This document shows, in pieces, positions 26,720 to 40,100 of a stretch of DNA of 64,000 bases. Each line of letters opens with the position of its first letter. The first letter of the stretch is position 1. Both the position numbers and the translations under genes were made by a program. The notes beneath the pieces are model-generated. The model did no database searches. It saw only the letters and a program-made list of their open reading frames with translations, and was not told where the DNA came from. Origin of the DNA: Paramecium octaurelia (Eukaryota; Ciliophora; Oligohymenophorea; Peniculida; Parameciidae); the NCBI GenBank assembly GCA_905182995.1, contig CAJJDP010000065.1, positions 124,001 to 188,000 of the forward strand. Direction: 5' to 3'.

Positions 26720-26805
26720 TTATTTATATAAGTTATATTATAATATATAAATTGAGTTAAATTGGTTATTTAGATGCATGATTATAAAGAGATACATATA
26801 TAAAT

Positions 26806-29800
26806 TCAGATTTAATGAACTACGCTTTTAAGATCCATTCTCAATAAATTAGTAAATTGACCATCGTTAACAAATTCTTTGATAGATTCAATATCTAATT
26901 CAACTTAATCATTCTAATATATAATAAATGTGCTTATAATCCTTCTAAAATTGGTTATTAGATTTTTAATTTATGGTTCTGATAACTTCCCAATCTAATA
27001 AAACTTGTTCTAACATGATATCCCAAAGTATTTCTTCAATTTTCGTTGCAATTCGACTGTGACTGCTTGCTATTCTATTTGCCCATGGTTCATTCTATGA
27101 TAGTTGATAATCATCTTTCTGATAGTCTAATACATGAATAGCTTTTTTTGAATAATCTTTGCTTAATCTTCATCCTTTTCTTCATAATAAACAACACAAG
27201 TTTCATTATTTGATTAAATGATAAAAGACTAAAATATATAACTATGATTACTCTATTCAATAAGTCTTAGGCAAACTGAATTAATTAATCTCCTTATACG
27301 GTTTTGGGTATATCTACTTAAGATGGCTGAGTCTTGCGATTATCACTTGCAATGATTATTTTTTTATGCACTGAGTCATAAATACCATTCAACAACCCGT
27401 AGCCTATAAATTCAAAGGCATTCTCAGGTTTTAATAACTTAAATATCTTAGCTACAAATTATATTCAACAATTACATTATAAATTTTATGCCAATATTCT
27501 GTGTTGTGGTTCTTATAGTAAATAAATTCCTTTTTCCTCAGAGTATTTTAAGTTATTTAGAACACGAAAAGAGATTCGGTTAACAAACTAACTATAATTT
27601 TCATTTTTGAAAGAGTAAGAATTTCTTTATTAAGTGCTTTTCGTCTCTATAGCTAGATATATCACTTATTTTCTGGACCCCACATAGAGACTTCCTTCTA
27701 TGTTTGATTTAGCTAACTTAAATGTCACGTGTCTTCTATAGTGATCAAATTTAAATTTCTTCTGAAGTTTAATTACTGCCTTCTCGTGAGCCTTTGTATA
27801 AACCTTTAACACATTTTCATTATGCCAGTTCACTATATATCCCTTCAAGTATTTTTAAGGCTTTTTTATGGTTTTCTTAACGTTTTCAACTTTGAAATAG
27901 GTAGATTTGACTTTAACATCTTCAGCCTTGGCTTGGAATAGTTCTTATTCTTTGTTGATGAAGATATTAATTTAAAAGAGCGATCCATCATTTTTATTAA
28001 TACCAGTAATCACTCCAATTTTCTCAAAAGTATAATTATTTGTTAGAGATACTAATTAAAATATTAAAATATCTTACTTTCATCATCTGAATGTTAACTA
28101 ATATCATCTTTCATTAAATCTGGTAATTGCAAACTTACTTACTTAGCAAACATTTTTTTATCGTCATTTGGTACAGCCAAAGTCTAAGTTTAATGCTTTT
28201 AGCCTATAGAAGTCTAGCTACCCATTTAAGATTCAGATTGTTAACTTTATGGATCTGATTTCTTATCATCTTCGATATTATTGTGGGAAATTTCATTTTT
28301 TGATGCCAAATTATGAGTTGCGTTAAAAAATTTCTTATTATTTTACTCTGTACTTTCTTCTTATTATTGAATTTCATTGACTTCATGTTCTTTTTTTTCA
28401 TCCTCATCTTCTTCAATGATGGTATTATTAGCTGACACCTTTTCTTTATTTCCATTTGGAATGTTATTTTGTAGGACTGATTATTATTATTAATTGCAAT
28501 TGTCTGCTTCCCCAATATTGTTTGATCCTACCATAGAATTATTAGCACTCATCTAATTTAATTATAGAGTGAAATCCAAATTTTAGTTTACTTCAGTTTA
28601 TTAAGTTTATTTTTATTTTTAATTTTCATCTTCGTTTTTATCAAATTCTGATAAAATCCCTTAGGATGAAAATAAATTATTATTGAATTGGCCAGTTTGA
28701 TTAATTCTCTCATCATTGGAATTTTCTTTTTCTACATCTCCTTCACTATTTTAATGTTATTCTTCTTCAATTTACTCCTTCTTCACTGATCCAGCCTGGC
28801 TGTTTTAATTATTTTAGACAAATTCTTCTTCATCTATCTATTCTTATACCAATGGCACATCTTAAAAGGGTTCTACTTTGGTAAATATTTAATCTGGGTT
28901 TGTATGAGCAGCCTTCTAAACTACTATTGAATCTGAATTAAATTATTGTATATCCGCTATTGTAATAGGAGTGTTATAATTTAATTGCTATTCCTCTAGT
29001 TTCGGGAGTATTTATTCCAACTTCAATAAATTAAAATCAAATCGAATTTAATTATCGCTATTTTTGTCTTTAAATTGTATGAAAGGATCCATTGAGGAAA
29101 GACTAAATTGAGAAGAGGTTACGATAAAAAAGGGTTGGAGTTCATCCTGAAGTTGAATAATTTATTGTTTGTTGAGTTGAAAAGTGGAATTTAAACTTAG
29201 TATGAAAATATGATCCAATTTCTGTGAGATGTCATTGCTTTTCCTCCTTGATTTTCTTAAGGTGAATAGATCGTAAAATATCAAATCTATTTATGTTTGT
29301 TCTTGTGAATTCCAAGCTATGAATAAGTATCCATTATGCATGAGATTGTTGTTTTAATCTTTAATTTTAATATAATGATGATCAATTGCTTCTTAATATT
29401 TAGATTGTATTTTTTAGATTCTAGATTTCAATTTACTATTGCTAGATCTCCATTGTTTTTAGATCATAATAATATGTTAAAGCCTTTATTCCTCATCTAA
29501 TTTGTTGGCAGTTTACTGAATGATTTAATCAACTTTATTCTCAACTATTTGTTAATTCTATTGTAGATTGACTTCATTAACGTCTTCAACAATTTCCTCG
29601 AGATCATCAATTTATTTACAAGATATGTTTTGTTATCCAAAATTATTTTTGCTTGAAGATTCCTAATCATAATCTAATTTTTTAGTAAAGCTTTATAATG
29701 TTTCATCTCTGGTCATTGAAGATCTCTTTTTATCGTAGTCTTAATTGATTTCATTTTTAATTTTCTCATTGAATTTCTCAGTCGTAAGATAATGTTCCTC

Positions 29801-31430
29801 TTCTTCATCTGTTTTGGATTCTCTATTGTTTACAGTTTGAACAGCAACCAAAGGTTAGGGTTCACTATCATCTAATTGCTCTTAAATGAAAGGATCAGTA
29901 TTAAATATTTATTTTTATTATTCGGATGATTTTTTGATCTCTCTAGAGGTCTGAGGAGTATTCTTCTGTAATTTCTGTTGTTGAATTTATTGATTCATAT
30001 AGCGAAAGGCTTCTAATTTTTGTAGTTCTCTCTGCTTCTAATCCTAAATGAATTTTAATTCTTCCTATTCCTTCTATGCTAACTATGGATATGGATATAA
30101 GATTTACAATTTTGAGATTTTCAATGTCTTATTGTAATACCTTAGCCTTTTCAGCAATTTCAGTATCTGTCTTTAAATTCTCTTCACTTACTTGATTTAA
30201 AGTTCTATTGGTAGCTGACATCTATTTTTTAATGGTGAAAGCTTCTTTTTTTGTAATTTCAAATGCTTTTAATTTAGGTGCTTAAGATTGGGTCATTATA
30301 GCTGATTGAGGTCTGAGACTGTGTCCCAACCTTTTAGTTTCTGATTAAAATAACCTATCAGATACTTTTTTGGCGGTGTCAGTATTTTGGTTTCTTAAGG
30401 CACTTTAGGCATATTGACTAGTGACATTTGCTCTAATTTGAAATTTGTGATTGAGTGATGTGATGGCGATTTTCTGAGCTTCAGCAATAGCCAATTGACG
30501 GGCAAATTCTTCATAGATGGCCTTCAATTAGATTGTCAAGTAATGATGAATGCCAAGATTGTCCTCGGCCACTTTGAAGGCTGAGGCATAGGCTTGGAGT
30601 GCGAATTAGTATTTTTAGAAGTGCTATTCTTGAACTCCTACATTATAAAAGGATATTGAGAGGGCACTTACGCAACGCTGGAATTTAAAGTTCTACATTG
30701 ATACATGATTCTTTATATAAAATTAATATTCCTTGTGGCTTTCTGCAACGGCCTTCTTAGCATTCTCCAGGGCACCTTCATGTCTATTTGCTAATATAAA
30801 ATTATAAGTACTCCTCAACTAAGGACAATACTACTGATAAATTTAGATGGGTAACTGCAACCTCTTTTAAGTTATATTTTCGAATAACTGCCAAAGCACA
30901 TTCCAGTTCTTTTAAGGCTTTTTCCATTTATCCAACTCTTCTGTAATAGCACCCCAATCCGTTGAGAATTTGGACTCTCAAATAGCCTTGTTGTTTGGGA
31001 GTCAATCCTTTAAACATTTGATCGCATCCCAAGAGGAGCAATAAGGCAGATGCGGGGTCGTTTTCAAGAATGGACATGGCACTAGAAACAATCAGCAAAG
31101 TGACTTTGGTGATTACTTGAACCTATGATTGCTAGCCTAGATATTTCTTTCCATCTGCTATCACTAGAATAAATTATAGTGTTGAAGATTACTTTGAGTT
31201 AAAAGGAGAATCGCTTGATTGACTTGTCGGTTGGTTATTAGCTCTAAGGCTTCATTCAAAATTGGATCATCATGACAATCCAATTCCTATCCAATTTGGT
31301 TGATATCCCAAATAGCATTGATAGTGTTATTTTGCATAGACGGCATGATAGACATTCTCCCATTTGAGTGTCCTGAAGCATTTGATATTGATCGTGTTTG
31401 CAGTTTTTGTTAGTGTTATTTGATAAACAT
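26806..31430 (-). CDS. Large TPR protein with coiled-coil and Gln-rich middle
   Basis: There are 1489 residues after six introns (29, 28, 25, 26, 24 and 23 nt); 4625 minus 155 is a multiple of three. The N-terminal 330 residues are TPR-like, for example CDQMFKGLTPKQQGYLRVQI, then GQMEKALKELECALAVIRK and AVTHLNLSVVLSLVEEHEGA. A coiled coil (about residues 420-470: KEQEELKFIQDQKQRELQKL) and a long acidic, Ser/Gln/Asn-rich region follow. The last 450 residues are folded-looking and basic (KYLKGYIVNWHNENVLKVY, then EKAVIKLQKKFKFDHYRRH). No TGA separates the two halves, so they are one gene despite an internal ATG at 28552. The start chosen is the ATG at 31430; internal Mets at 31355 and 31346 are alternatives. 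Family not recognised beyond TPR. Confidence 0.82.
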
Positions 31431-31609
31431 CAAATCAATGAATTAATAATTGAATTATTAATCTAAGAAATAAGCAAAAAAATGTATTGTTAACCAAATG
31501 TGAGTCCACATTACAAGGAATGAAAACCCAATTATCCTTGTTCCTCCATTCAAATTATTTATTCTAATTATAGAATTAAATCTAAGAAATTAAAATATTA
31601 TAATTCATT

Positions 31610-33227
31610 TCAAGTCAGCTGCAACATTATCTATAAGAACTCTTCTTAAGTAATTTGACCATCCCCATTCTAATCTAATTGTTTGGACAGATTCTCCAAT
31701 TTCTCCTTAGGAATCTGCATGTCTCTCAATAGTTTCTTCACTTCCAACTTGCTCAACTGCCCACTGTGATCCCTATCGATCTGTTGGAATAGCAACAACA
31801 ATTTCTCTCTATTAAAGTACTTCTTTTGATCAATAGTTGCAATGATGAATTCTATTGTGTTAAACAACATATATTACCTTGATAATCGATTCTGCCACTC
31901 CCATTCTAATCAATCTTGGCAAAGATGGCATCGACCTCTTGAGCTGCTTGATCAGATGAAAACATGGTACAATAAACTTTGAGTAATTCATCTTTGGTTA
32001 ACAATCCATCTTTATTCAAATCAAATTTCTGGAATTCATCCATCAACTTCTTCTTGTCTTACTCTGACATCATATTTTCAGCAATGTAGTTTAACATAGC
32101 ATTTTGCATTTGAGATTATTACTAATATATATCTAAATATATTTAAATACTTTGAAATCTCTCATATGTTTTGACAGCTATTTATTGGGTTTGGTTACTA
32201 TGCGAGTTCTATTTAAAAATATCGAATGATTAATGACTTCAGTAGCTGTCGGTCTCTATTGAGGATTTGAACTCAGCATCTTAGAGACCAATTATTTCAT
32301 ATCAGGATTAATATTAGCCCACTCTGACCCATCGAAATTAACCACACCTCTTTGTATGGCGGTTTTGACAGCTTGTGTGTCACGCCCTTAAAATGGCATA
32401 TGAGATGTCAGGAAGAAATAAAGTAGGCACCCACTTGACCATATATCAGCCTTCTATGTTAAAGGACTGTTCATTGTTAATTACTTAAAAACCTCTGGCG
32501 GTTTGAAAGATATCTCTTATATGCTACCGCTTGGTTTCCAAGACATACATAGAGATTTCATCTAACTTGAAATGCCAAAGTCAATCAGCTTAATGTTCTC
32601 CATAGATTTGTTAGTGAATACTATGCTATCTAATTGAATATTCCTTAAATTTAGAATTTAAATCATACCCATGGACCATCCCTTAATTGTGTAAATATTG
32701 TAATCCTGCCATTATCTGACAGAATACATCTATCATTGTGTATTGTTGTAACTAACTAAACTTATCCAATTACGAGAGCAGATTCCCACCTTCGCAAAAT
32801 TCCTATATCAAATACAAACGATTGTCGTTATAATAGTAAGATAAAGTACTAATCAAATTCAAATGTTTCTTTCATTAGATCAAAAGTCTTACAATTTGCA
32901 TCAATTGATTGATATTCCTCTCCAGTTCCTACTTCTCCGACATACTCAGAGTTGAACAATTGAAAACCTTAGCTATCCTAGAAACATTGTTGCTCTTAGA
33001 AACTATTTTTTTTAGATAATTTCTTGATGCTAACAGTGTTACTCAAAACAAATACTGACTAAAGGATCCAAAGCATGGAAAATATAATCAGCCTCAATTT
33101 TTTCAGTCTCCTAAATTGCCGGAGCATGGGCAAGATTTACACTCTAAACAGCGTGATTTGAACTCCGATTTTAAGGAGAGTTTAGTTTGCTGTCAGATTT
33201 TCCTGTTTTTGTTCCTGTACAACCCAT
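31610..33227 (-). CDS. CDPK-like protein with degenerate kinase domain
   Basis: There are 495 residues after five introns (26, 24, 25, 29 and 26 nt). Order: MGC N-terminus (N-myristoylation/palmitoylation type), kinase-like domain (residues 60-330), junction helix, and four EF-hand regions, as in calcium-dependent protein kinases. Kinase landmarks: IKHLNLISTLSYYYNDN (end of helix C and strand 4), LYLIQEFCEGGNL, YLHNQGMVHG, IKLIDFGIS (DFG kept), SFKPPEVF (APE-like) and KADIWSSGCLLYF. The catalytic loop reads HGNIQLDSIVF where active kinases have HRDIKPENI, so the catalytic Asp, Lys and Asn are all replaced. The Gly-rich loop is also missing. EF-hand loops: DLNKDGLLTKDE, DRNGSGRIDYQE, DRDHSGQLSKLE and DQNGDGQITQEE, all well conserved. 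It is probably a calcium-responsive pseudokinase. Confidence 0.92.
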
Positions 33228-33843
33228 TAGTGAGGAAAATATTATATTATTAATTGAACAAAAAATCTTTAAAAGGCACAAACTTATGCCTTTCTTATCT
33301 TTTAAATTCAACCACTAAGATTAAAATATATGCAATCCATTCAACAAAGATTTTCATACCATATACGAATAATAATTTACAGTATTAATTTGAAAATCCA
33401 TACACTATTTTTCCAGGAGAGCGAAGCCAATAAACGCATAAATATAAGAAATATCGCAATGAATTTATTTAACATTAAATATAATTTTCAATTCTGTACG
33501 TAATTATCCTTTCCAGGATTCGATTGCTCTACTTAAGTAACTACACCAGAAATGTACCTACTCCTTTCATCAATATGATCGCCATACTAAACTCAATTGA
33601 AATTCGATCACTCTCTGAAATTGTGCAATCTAATGGCCCTGCTTCTATTTTAAGATTCAGAGGACATTGATATTTTCAAACTTCAAATTGAGTTTAAAAA
33701 AATTGGAAGATTGGAGGTCAAATACACCAATAACTTAATTTGAGTTGAATCCAAAAACTTAAAATGGTAAAAGATGTGTAAAAAAAATAGTATAAAATAA
33801 AAGTCGAAAATTTTTATAATTGTATTTATTAATATTAAAATTA
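33228..33843. other. Intergenic region with a possible small gene
   Basis: These 615 bp lie between the divergent CDPK-like and WD-repeat genes. Part of the minus strand (33488 to about 33691) is less AT-rich. There a 25-nt GT...AG candidate intron can join two coding-like blocks, the second reading DERSRYISGVVTQVEQSN and ending at TGA 33488-33490. No start codon fits that frame, so a gene is not shown. The remainder is AT-rich and featureless. Confidence 0.3.
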
Positions 33844-36434
33844 ATGGATAAGTTAAATTGTTGGGAATATTGCAATCCATCGAATTTCAAGGACAGGCTA
33901 CCCAAACCATACAGGTATTTAATTTGTCAATCCTAACAGTTTCATAAACAAGCTTTTGAACACCATGATTTTAAATGAAGTTTATAATAAAATATTCGAA
34001 ATTGAAAAGTATAGAGATGATCCAAATTATGAAGGACATTTAAGGACTCTTCCACCTTAGGGAATATTTGAAATACCTTAATTAACATATATTAGTCGCG
34101 ATAGTTCAGATAATCTAGTAGCCGTAGGGGATTCCCAGGGAAATTTGATGATACTTGATTTAATCAAAAAGATTAGAATTGCAAAGAAAGAAACAAATGG
34201 TAAACGCATTTTGAAAGTGTGTTTGAGTGACAGGGAACAGGCTATGGATGAATATAAGAATGTTTGTGCGTAAATGCATAATAATATAATATAGGATTGG
34301 AGTAATACACCATAATGATGCAACTGTGTACATCTATCGATATAGAGTGAATGAGAACAGAATCTAACTTCATCATACAATTACAATGTCAAAAGACAAG
34401 AACTACATTGGGGAATATCCCGTAGACATAAATATTAGTTAGTATTGCCAATATGTATCAGTTGCATAATACAATGGTTGTATTAAAGTCTTCAGGATTC
34501 CAGATATTAAAATAGATAACTTATAGAGTTTGAATCAAGTTCCAAATAATAATAATAGCAATGACCCTCAAAGTCCCATGCAAAATTAATCTAAGATGTC
34601 TGGTAGAGTCAGAGAATTTCAATAAATTGGAACTCAACAATAACAATAGCATATTGGGACATAGAGTTCACCTCTTGATGTACAATGTACAGAACTGACT
34701 GATCTGGTGTATTAGGTGAAATTTAGAGGAGTCAAAAAATAATTGAATTACAATGGAATACTTGAGAAAATGAAAACTGAAAATATTAAAGAGTCATAAG
34801 TGGAGGAGAAGGTAGATCTGAAGAAGAAATCTGTTGCTCCTAATAAAAAATCAATTGAAACTTCATAAGTAGTATAAGTAGTAGAAGAGATATTGTATGA
34901 CGAGAATTCCAATTTCATGATAAGCGACGAAGATTACCCAGAATAAAAATTTAAGGCTCTGGTGGAGTTTGTGAAAGAAAGACTAAATTTTTAGAGTGGA
35001 AATAAAACTTTTAACGCTTACAAGTAATAGGAATGTGTTACTGGAATAGTAGTTGGATGGACAAACACTACTATTTTAGAGATACATAAATTTGCTAATC
35101 CCTGCAAATCTGCATTGCCTGAGTATTGTAATACATAGTAAATCTAAACTGTTATTCAACAAAAAGTGAAGCAATAAATAATTGAAATTTAGATCTTATA
35201 TCCCTTAAGTTCTTTAGCAATATCGAAAAACTCAATTAATTTAGGTATTGGTTTGAAATAGGGCAGTGTATTAGTGTATGATCTGATTATGGAATAAGAA
35301 AAAGGTTATCTGGACAAACATGTATACAGTTGTACTTTTATGAAATTTTGCGAAGACAATAGATTGGTATCAGCATCATATGATGGAAGCGTCAATATCT
35401 ATGATACCTAAGAATGCAAAGTCTTATGCAAAAGAACTCACCAATTTAGAAAGGGAACAAGAATGAAAATTGAAGAATAGAAGTAAGGCTTATGGAGAAT
35501 CATTGGAATGAGTGTTAGTAATACAGGTTTGGCAGTTGCTTTGGATGCGTAATAGGAGGTTAGAATTTATGATGTTTGGCATGGGGAAAAGATAGCTAAG
35601 TTGTCACCTTAACAAGTGATGGATGAGAAATCAAGACAATGGGTTTTAGAAAAGCCAATTGTGGCCTGTTTTAAAAATGAGATACTGGTATCTGCTTCAA
35701 ATAAATTTGATTAAACAAAATAAACCACATTGTAGATATTTAAGATTTTTGATAATCTAGTTAATTTATTTCCTGGATTGGCTAATATCTACAGGAAGGG
35801 AGTGAGTAAGGATAAAATAATGAATTTATTTTAGAGAATAAATAAATAGGAATTGTAAAATACTTCCTTTGAAATCCCTAATCTATAATGTCCACCATCA
35901 AATCAATAAGTTAAAATTACTGGGCAAGAAAACAAGGCATCTTTCTAAAGACCAGGGTATGCAATTTATTTTAATTTTAGATCTATTCACATTTCCAATA
36001 GAAGTAATAAATTAAATAAATTACCACCTGCTATCAATTAGAATGGAAGGTAATCAAGAGCCATATCATTGATTAATTCGCTTTAAAAGTCAAATTAATC
36101 TGAGTAGTAAGTTGATTTTAACTCGTCATTTCAAAGCAACATGCCCTCTTCTTTTACTAATAGGTAGCATAAGTAAACTTCTAAGCAAATTGTTCTCACA
36201 AAGGAAATTCTTCATCCAGAGCAGTTTCTCTTAGAGAAGGAGAAGATACAAATTCCATTTTTAGTTAAGGAGGAATTGGAGATGGTTCAAAATTGTAGAA
36301 ATAGAAATTATGAGAAATTGGCAAGAATAGAGAAGGTTAGTACAATGATTCAATAAGTGGGTTAAAAATTGGCATTGGAGGAAGAGAAGAAAAAACTATA
36401 AAAGCGTTACCGTCAATTATCGGTTGCTAAGTGA
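33844..36434 (+). CDS. WD-repeat protein, possibly WDR93-like
   Basis: The protein has 838-846 residues after two needed introns (25 nt each, near 33915 and 34271) and one optional 24-nt stopless intron (35957-35980). WD-like blades are visible: LVAVGDSQGNLMILDL, YVSVAQYNGCIKVFRI, NLGIGLKQGSVLVYDL, RLVSASYDGSVNIYDT and GLAVALDAQQEVRIYDVW. A long Asn/Gln/Lys-rich insert sits between the first and second groups. The C-terminal 130 residues are basic and end in a coiled coil (ALEEEKKKLQKRYRQLSVAK). This layout resembles WDR93, a ciliary central-apparatus protein, but that is tentative. No F-box or catalytic domain is visible. Confidence 0.78.
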
Positions 36435-36482
36435 ATTAATTTTGATACACCAATTAATACTATTTTTATATATTTAAAGTAA

Positions 36483-37009
36483 TCATCCAACAAAGTTAAT
36501 CTGATTTTTCGGAAATGGAGTTTTGGTGCTTCTATTATATTCACTCTTGGGATCTCCATTGGTAATTGGGTTGCGATACAAATTCTCTCTGCTGGGGAGA
36601 TTGGATGTTTTTAGTTGTTGCTTGTAAACTAAATCTGAGTTGTTTCCTGGTTCAGTAACCTTGATACAATGAGGTTTAAAAGCCTATTCTTTACGATTAT
36701 CAGTAAACTAAAGAGTATAAATAATTGGGATACATCGAAAACACTAGTTGGTTGATTGCTAAATTGAGTAGTCTTTACAGTAGGTTTGTGGAGTGGAGCT
36801 GCATTTGTGATTAAAGTAGTAACTTAAAATAGTGGAGTAGATAATTTTTCAGTTTATTTATTAGCGCATTTGTCTCTGGCAGCTTGGTACAAAGCAAGAT
36901 CAGATTCCTTCAAAGGTTTATCTTAGGATCTGATAGGTTTGCTAAGTTGGTATTCTGAGCGATTGGATTGTAGAGAGGTGACAGTCTTGAAGTAGCTTTC
37001 GTTTTCCAT
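36483..37009 (-). CDS. Unknown 166-residue protein
   Basis: There are 167 codons after one 26-nt intron. The protein is polar, Asn/Thr/Pro-rich and probably mostly unstructured, for example SNRSEYQLSKPIRSQDKPL and KEYNRSTKTPF-like stretches near the end. There is no signal peptide, membrane helix or known motif. Its 3' end lies 48 bp from that of the WD-repeat gene, and it diverges from the VPS13-like gene. Small disordered proteins of this type in Paramecium are often cortical or ciliary, but nothing here shows that. Confidence 0.7.
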
Positions 37010-37159
37010 TGATTTGATCGTTAATTATTTATAATTATATTTTATTTAATTAATAAATTTACTCTTTCAGAGTGATATATAAAGAGAGGGAGGGGTTTGA
37101 GGAATGGGCTTGTAAAATATTAGCTATAATAATCAATTAATTTTAATTATTTTAATTAT

Positions 37160-40100
37160 ATGCAACAATTAGTTCGAAAGTACATATTAAAGAAACTTAA
37201 GTCATTTGTTCCTGATCTAAATGAGCATCAGATATCGGTAGCACTAACTTAAGGGTATTTGCAATTGGATAATATGGATATGGCACCATTGCAGATAGAT
37301 AATTTTATAATCTCGGCTACTGTTTCTTGCTTTATAATGAAGTTATAATGGAGTTCGCTCCATTTGAAGGCAGAGATTCAGAATATCAGAGTGATGGTGT
37401 AGAAGGCATAGGGTTCGAAGAGATAGGAGAAAAGTGATCAGAGTAGAAAAAGCAATGTTTCGATTCCAATTAGTATTGGGTTGGAAATAAATGATGTGGA
37501 GATTAATTTTGTGAATGTCTTGATAGTTAAAATGATGCAATTAAAATGCGAGATAAAGAATAGGCAGAATTTAATAAGTGGGGAGTTGGGCGAGTTAAAT
37601 TTGAAATTCAATTACAAAGAGTAGAGTTTTGCTTGGTTGTGCATAGAAAAGGTGAGATGGGATGTGAATTTAGAGAAGGAAGCAGTGTAGACATCTTTGG
37701 AGTGTGTATTCATAAAGGATACAACGAATCAGAAGATGTAAAAATTGGTTAAGTTTTGCAAGATAGGTCTGAATATATCTAAAAATGTATACAATAAACC
37801 ATTGGTAAGGATATCAGTAGACAAGGGAGTTTGTCATTGGAATGCAAAGGTGATACACTCATTCATCTACGGTGGGATTGATTTTGCATTGTAATTTATC
37901 AAAATGCCTGAGAAACAACAGATAAGGTAGACAGACATGGAGAATCCAGACTCTTTGGCCATATCAATAGAGGTGAAGAGCATTAAATTGTATTGTCAGA
38001 ACAATTATACTCCTTTGGGTATGTTGTAGGGATTCGACATAGCAGTGTTTATAAAAGTAAGCAAATACATTGGGGACGTAATAATTGAGGGGAGAGACTT
38101 GTGTTATTGTGAACAATCCAATTATCCCCATTAGATGGTTGTAAAGAAGGGATTTCCGATGATAAGGAGCGAGGAGTTGGCGATATTGATAAAGATCTAT
38201 GATGATTATTGTCCATTACAGATGATTAATAATGATCTCTACAATTTTGTGGAGATTAAATTAAAGAAGGGATAGATTCATTATATGCAATAGCCATTTC
38301 TAAGATTCATGGATTGGTTGATTGAACAATTCATATCTTTGATTATCAAGGACTACGGAGTAACTTCGATTCCTTTGGAGGTGATTGAGTAGAAACTGAG
38401 AGATCATAGATTCACATCGATTAAATTGAGCATAGAGGATATTTGTGCATTTTGTAAGCCCATTAGTACTAGTGAGGAAGGATTGAAATTGGTTTGCTCT
38501 TCCTTTGCTCTTCATACTGATATAAGGGAATGCAACGAGAGAAGCACTTAGATGATATGGGAGACTCTGTTGTGTATGGAAGTAAGGGAAATTCTGATAA
38601 GTGTGATTGGTGATGGAGGAGAGACAGTGATTTCTTAGATGATGAATTGTGAATTGATCGTCAGCAAATGTGGGTTCTCTTAGTTGTATATTCTTAAATA
38701 GATTCCATTAGATCGCACTTTCAAGATTAACATGTAACTTTCTGCTCCTAAACTTTATGTTTCCAAGAAAACGTATTTACTAATAATGCGATTACTCTTT
38801 AATAATATACTTTATGATGATACTCTGGATTAGATGTATCTTTATCAAATTAACAAACCTAGTAATTAATTAAATTAATGAAAGCCCCTATTCTCCTAGA
38901 ACTCAGGATGGATCAAGTCAATCTCAAATGTGAAGATGACTTGGCACTCATAGGCAGTCAACTCCTTATACGCTTTCATCGTTAGATCGATCAATCCCAA
39001 ATATCCCTCAACCTTTTGGATTTTGTGGCCTATCACAAATAACACTTAATACTGTCCAAACTGGATGTCGATGATCAGTACTTTGCAGAATACAAACAAA
39101 CCAACAAGTAGACTGGATAGAAGGATATCCAAATACTCATCCCAGGAGTCAGTGGCACTCTTAATCTCAATTGGCTCTTCACTGCCATTAACTTCTTCTT
39201 GATTGACGACACAGTCCAATTGATCCTCCCCTTTGATAACAATGTGCTCAAACCCTTAAATCTAGAACTCATCATTCAAAAAGCTGATGTACTCCTCCAA
39301 CCCTTGCATCCAGACACCACATTCCAAGCCAAAGGCAATTTGCTCTTGGTCTTCATCAAAAACCAATCTCAGGATATCCATTACGCATACCACTCAGAAC
39401 CAGTCTTTGATGATAACACTCCCAGTAGTTGCATGAAAATCGAATCCAGTTAACTTACACTATATGTCAATGAAAACGGCAAAGAACCAAAGGAAGTGTT
39501 CCAACCCATTTCTGTCCAATGGAAATCCCAGAATTTCCAATGCTATTGTGCTCAAACCCATCAATTCCTCAATGAGTCCAATCTCAACCTTGAGAACCTT
39601 AAGTTATATCTAACCATCGAACAAGGACTCAAACTAGTTGATCTGATTAAGCATCTCATCTAGTCAATGTGGGATGCTAATCAATTCGGAGACTAATGGA
39701 ATGAACGATATTCCCTCATATCCCAGAGTCGCAAATCCTTTAACATCGATCACCTCGAACTCTGGTTGATGAGTTCTAAGAAAGACACCATTGTTCCCAT
39801 CCTTACTACTTGCATCTCGTCCACTCCACTCATCCTCCACCAATCGTACTAAAAGATGCTACTCTCGGGAAATGTCAAAGTTGAGGCCTCCTATTTCAAT
39901 CCCATGATAGGCATTCTTGAACCAATCCTTGAGAAGTTTTCCTTCGATCTCATGTTCCTCAGAAACAAACTCAACCCACCCAATATGCATCTTCAAATTG
40001 AAACCAACAAAAATAGTAAGTTCTCCCAATTAAATATCGTCTTCCATTAGAACCTTATCATACTCCTAAATGATCTGTATCATGTCAATAAAAAAAAGAA

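Noticed and set aside
33480-33560. A possible tRNA, from a short GATTCGA-like stretch
   Set aside because: No cloverleaf could be drawn around it and no acceptor stem was found.
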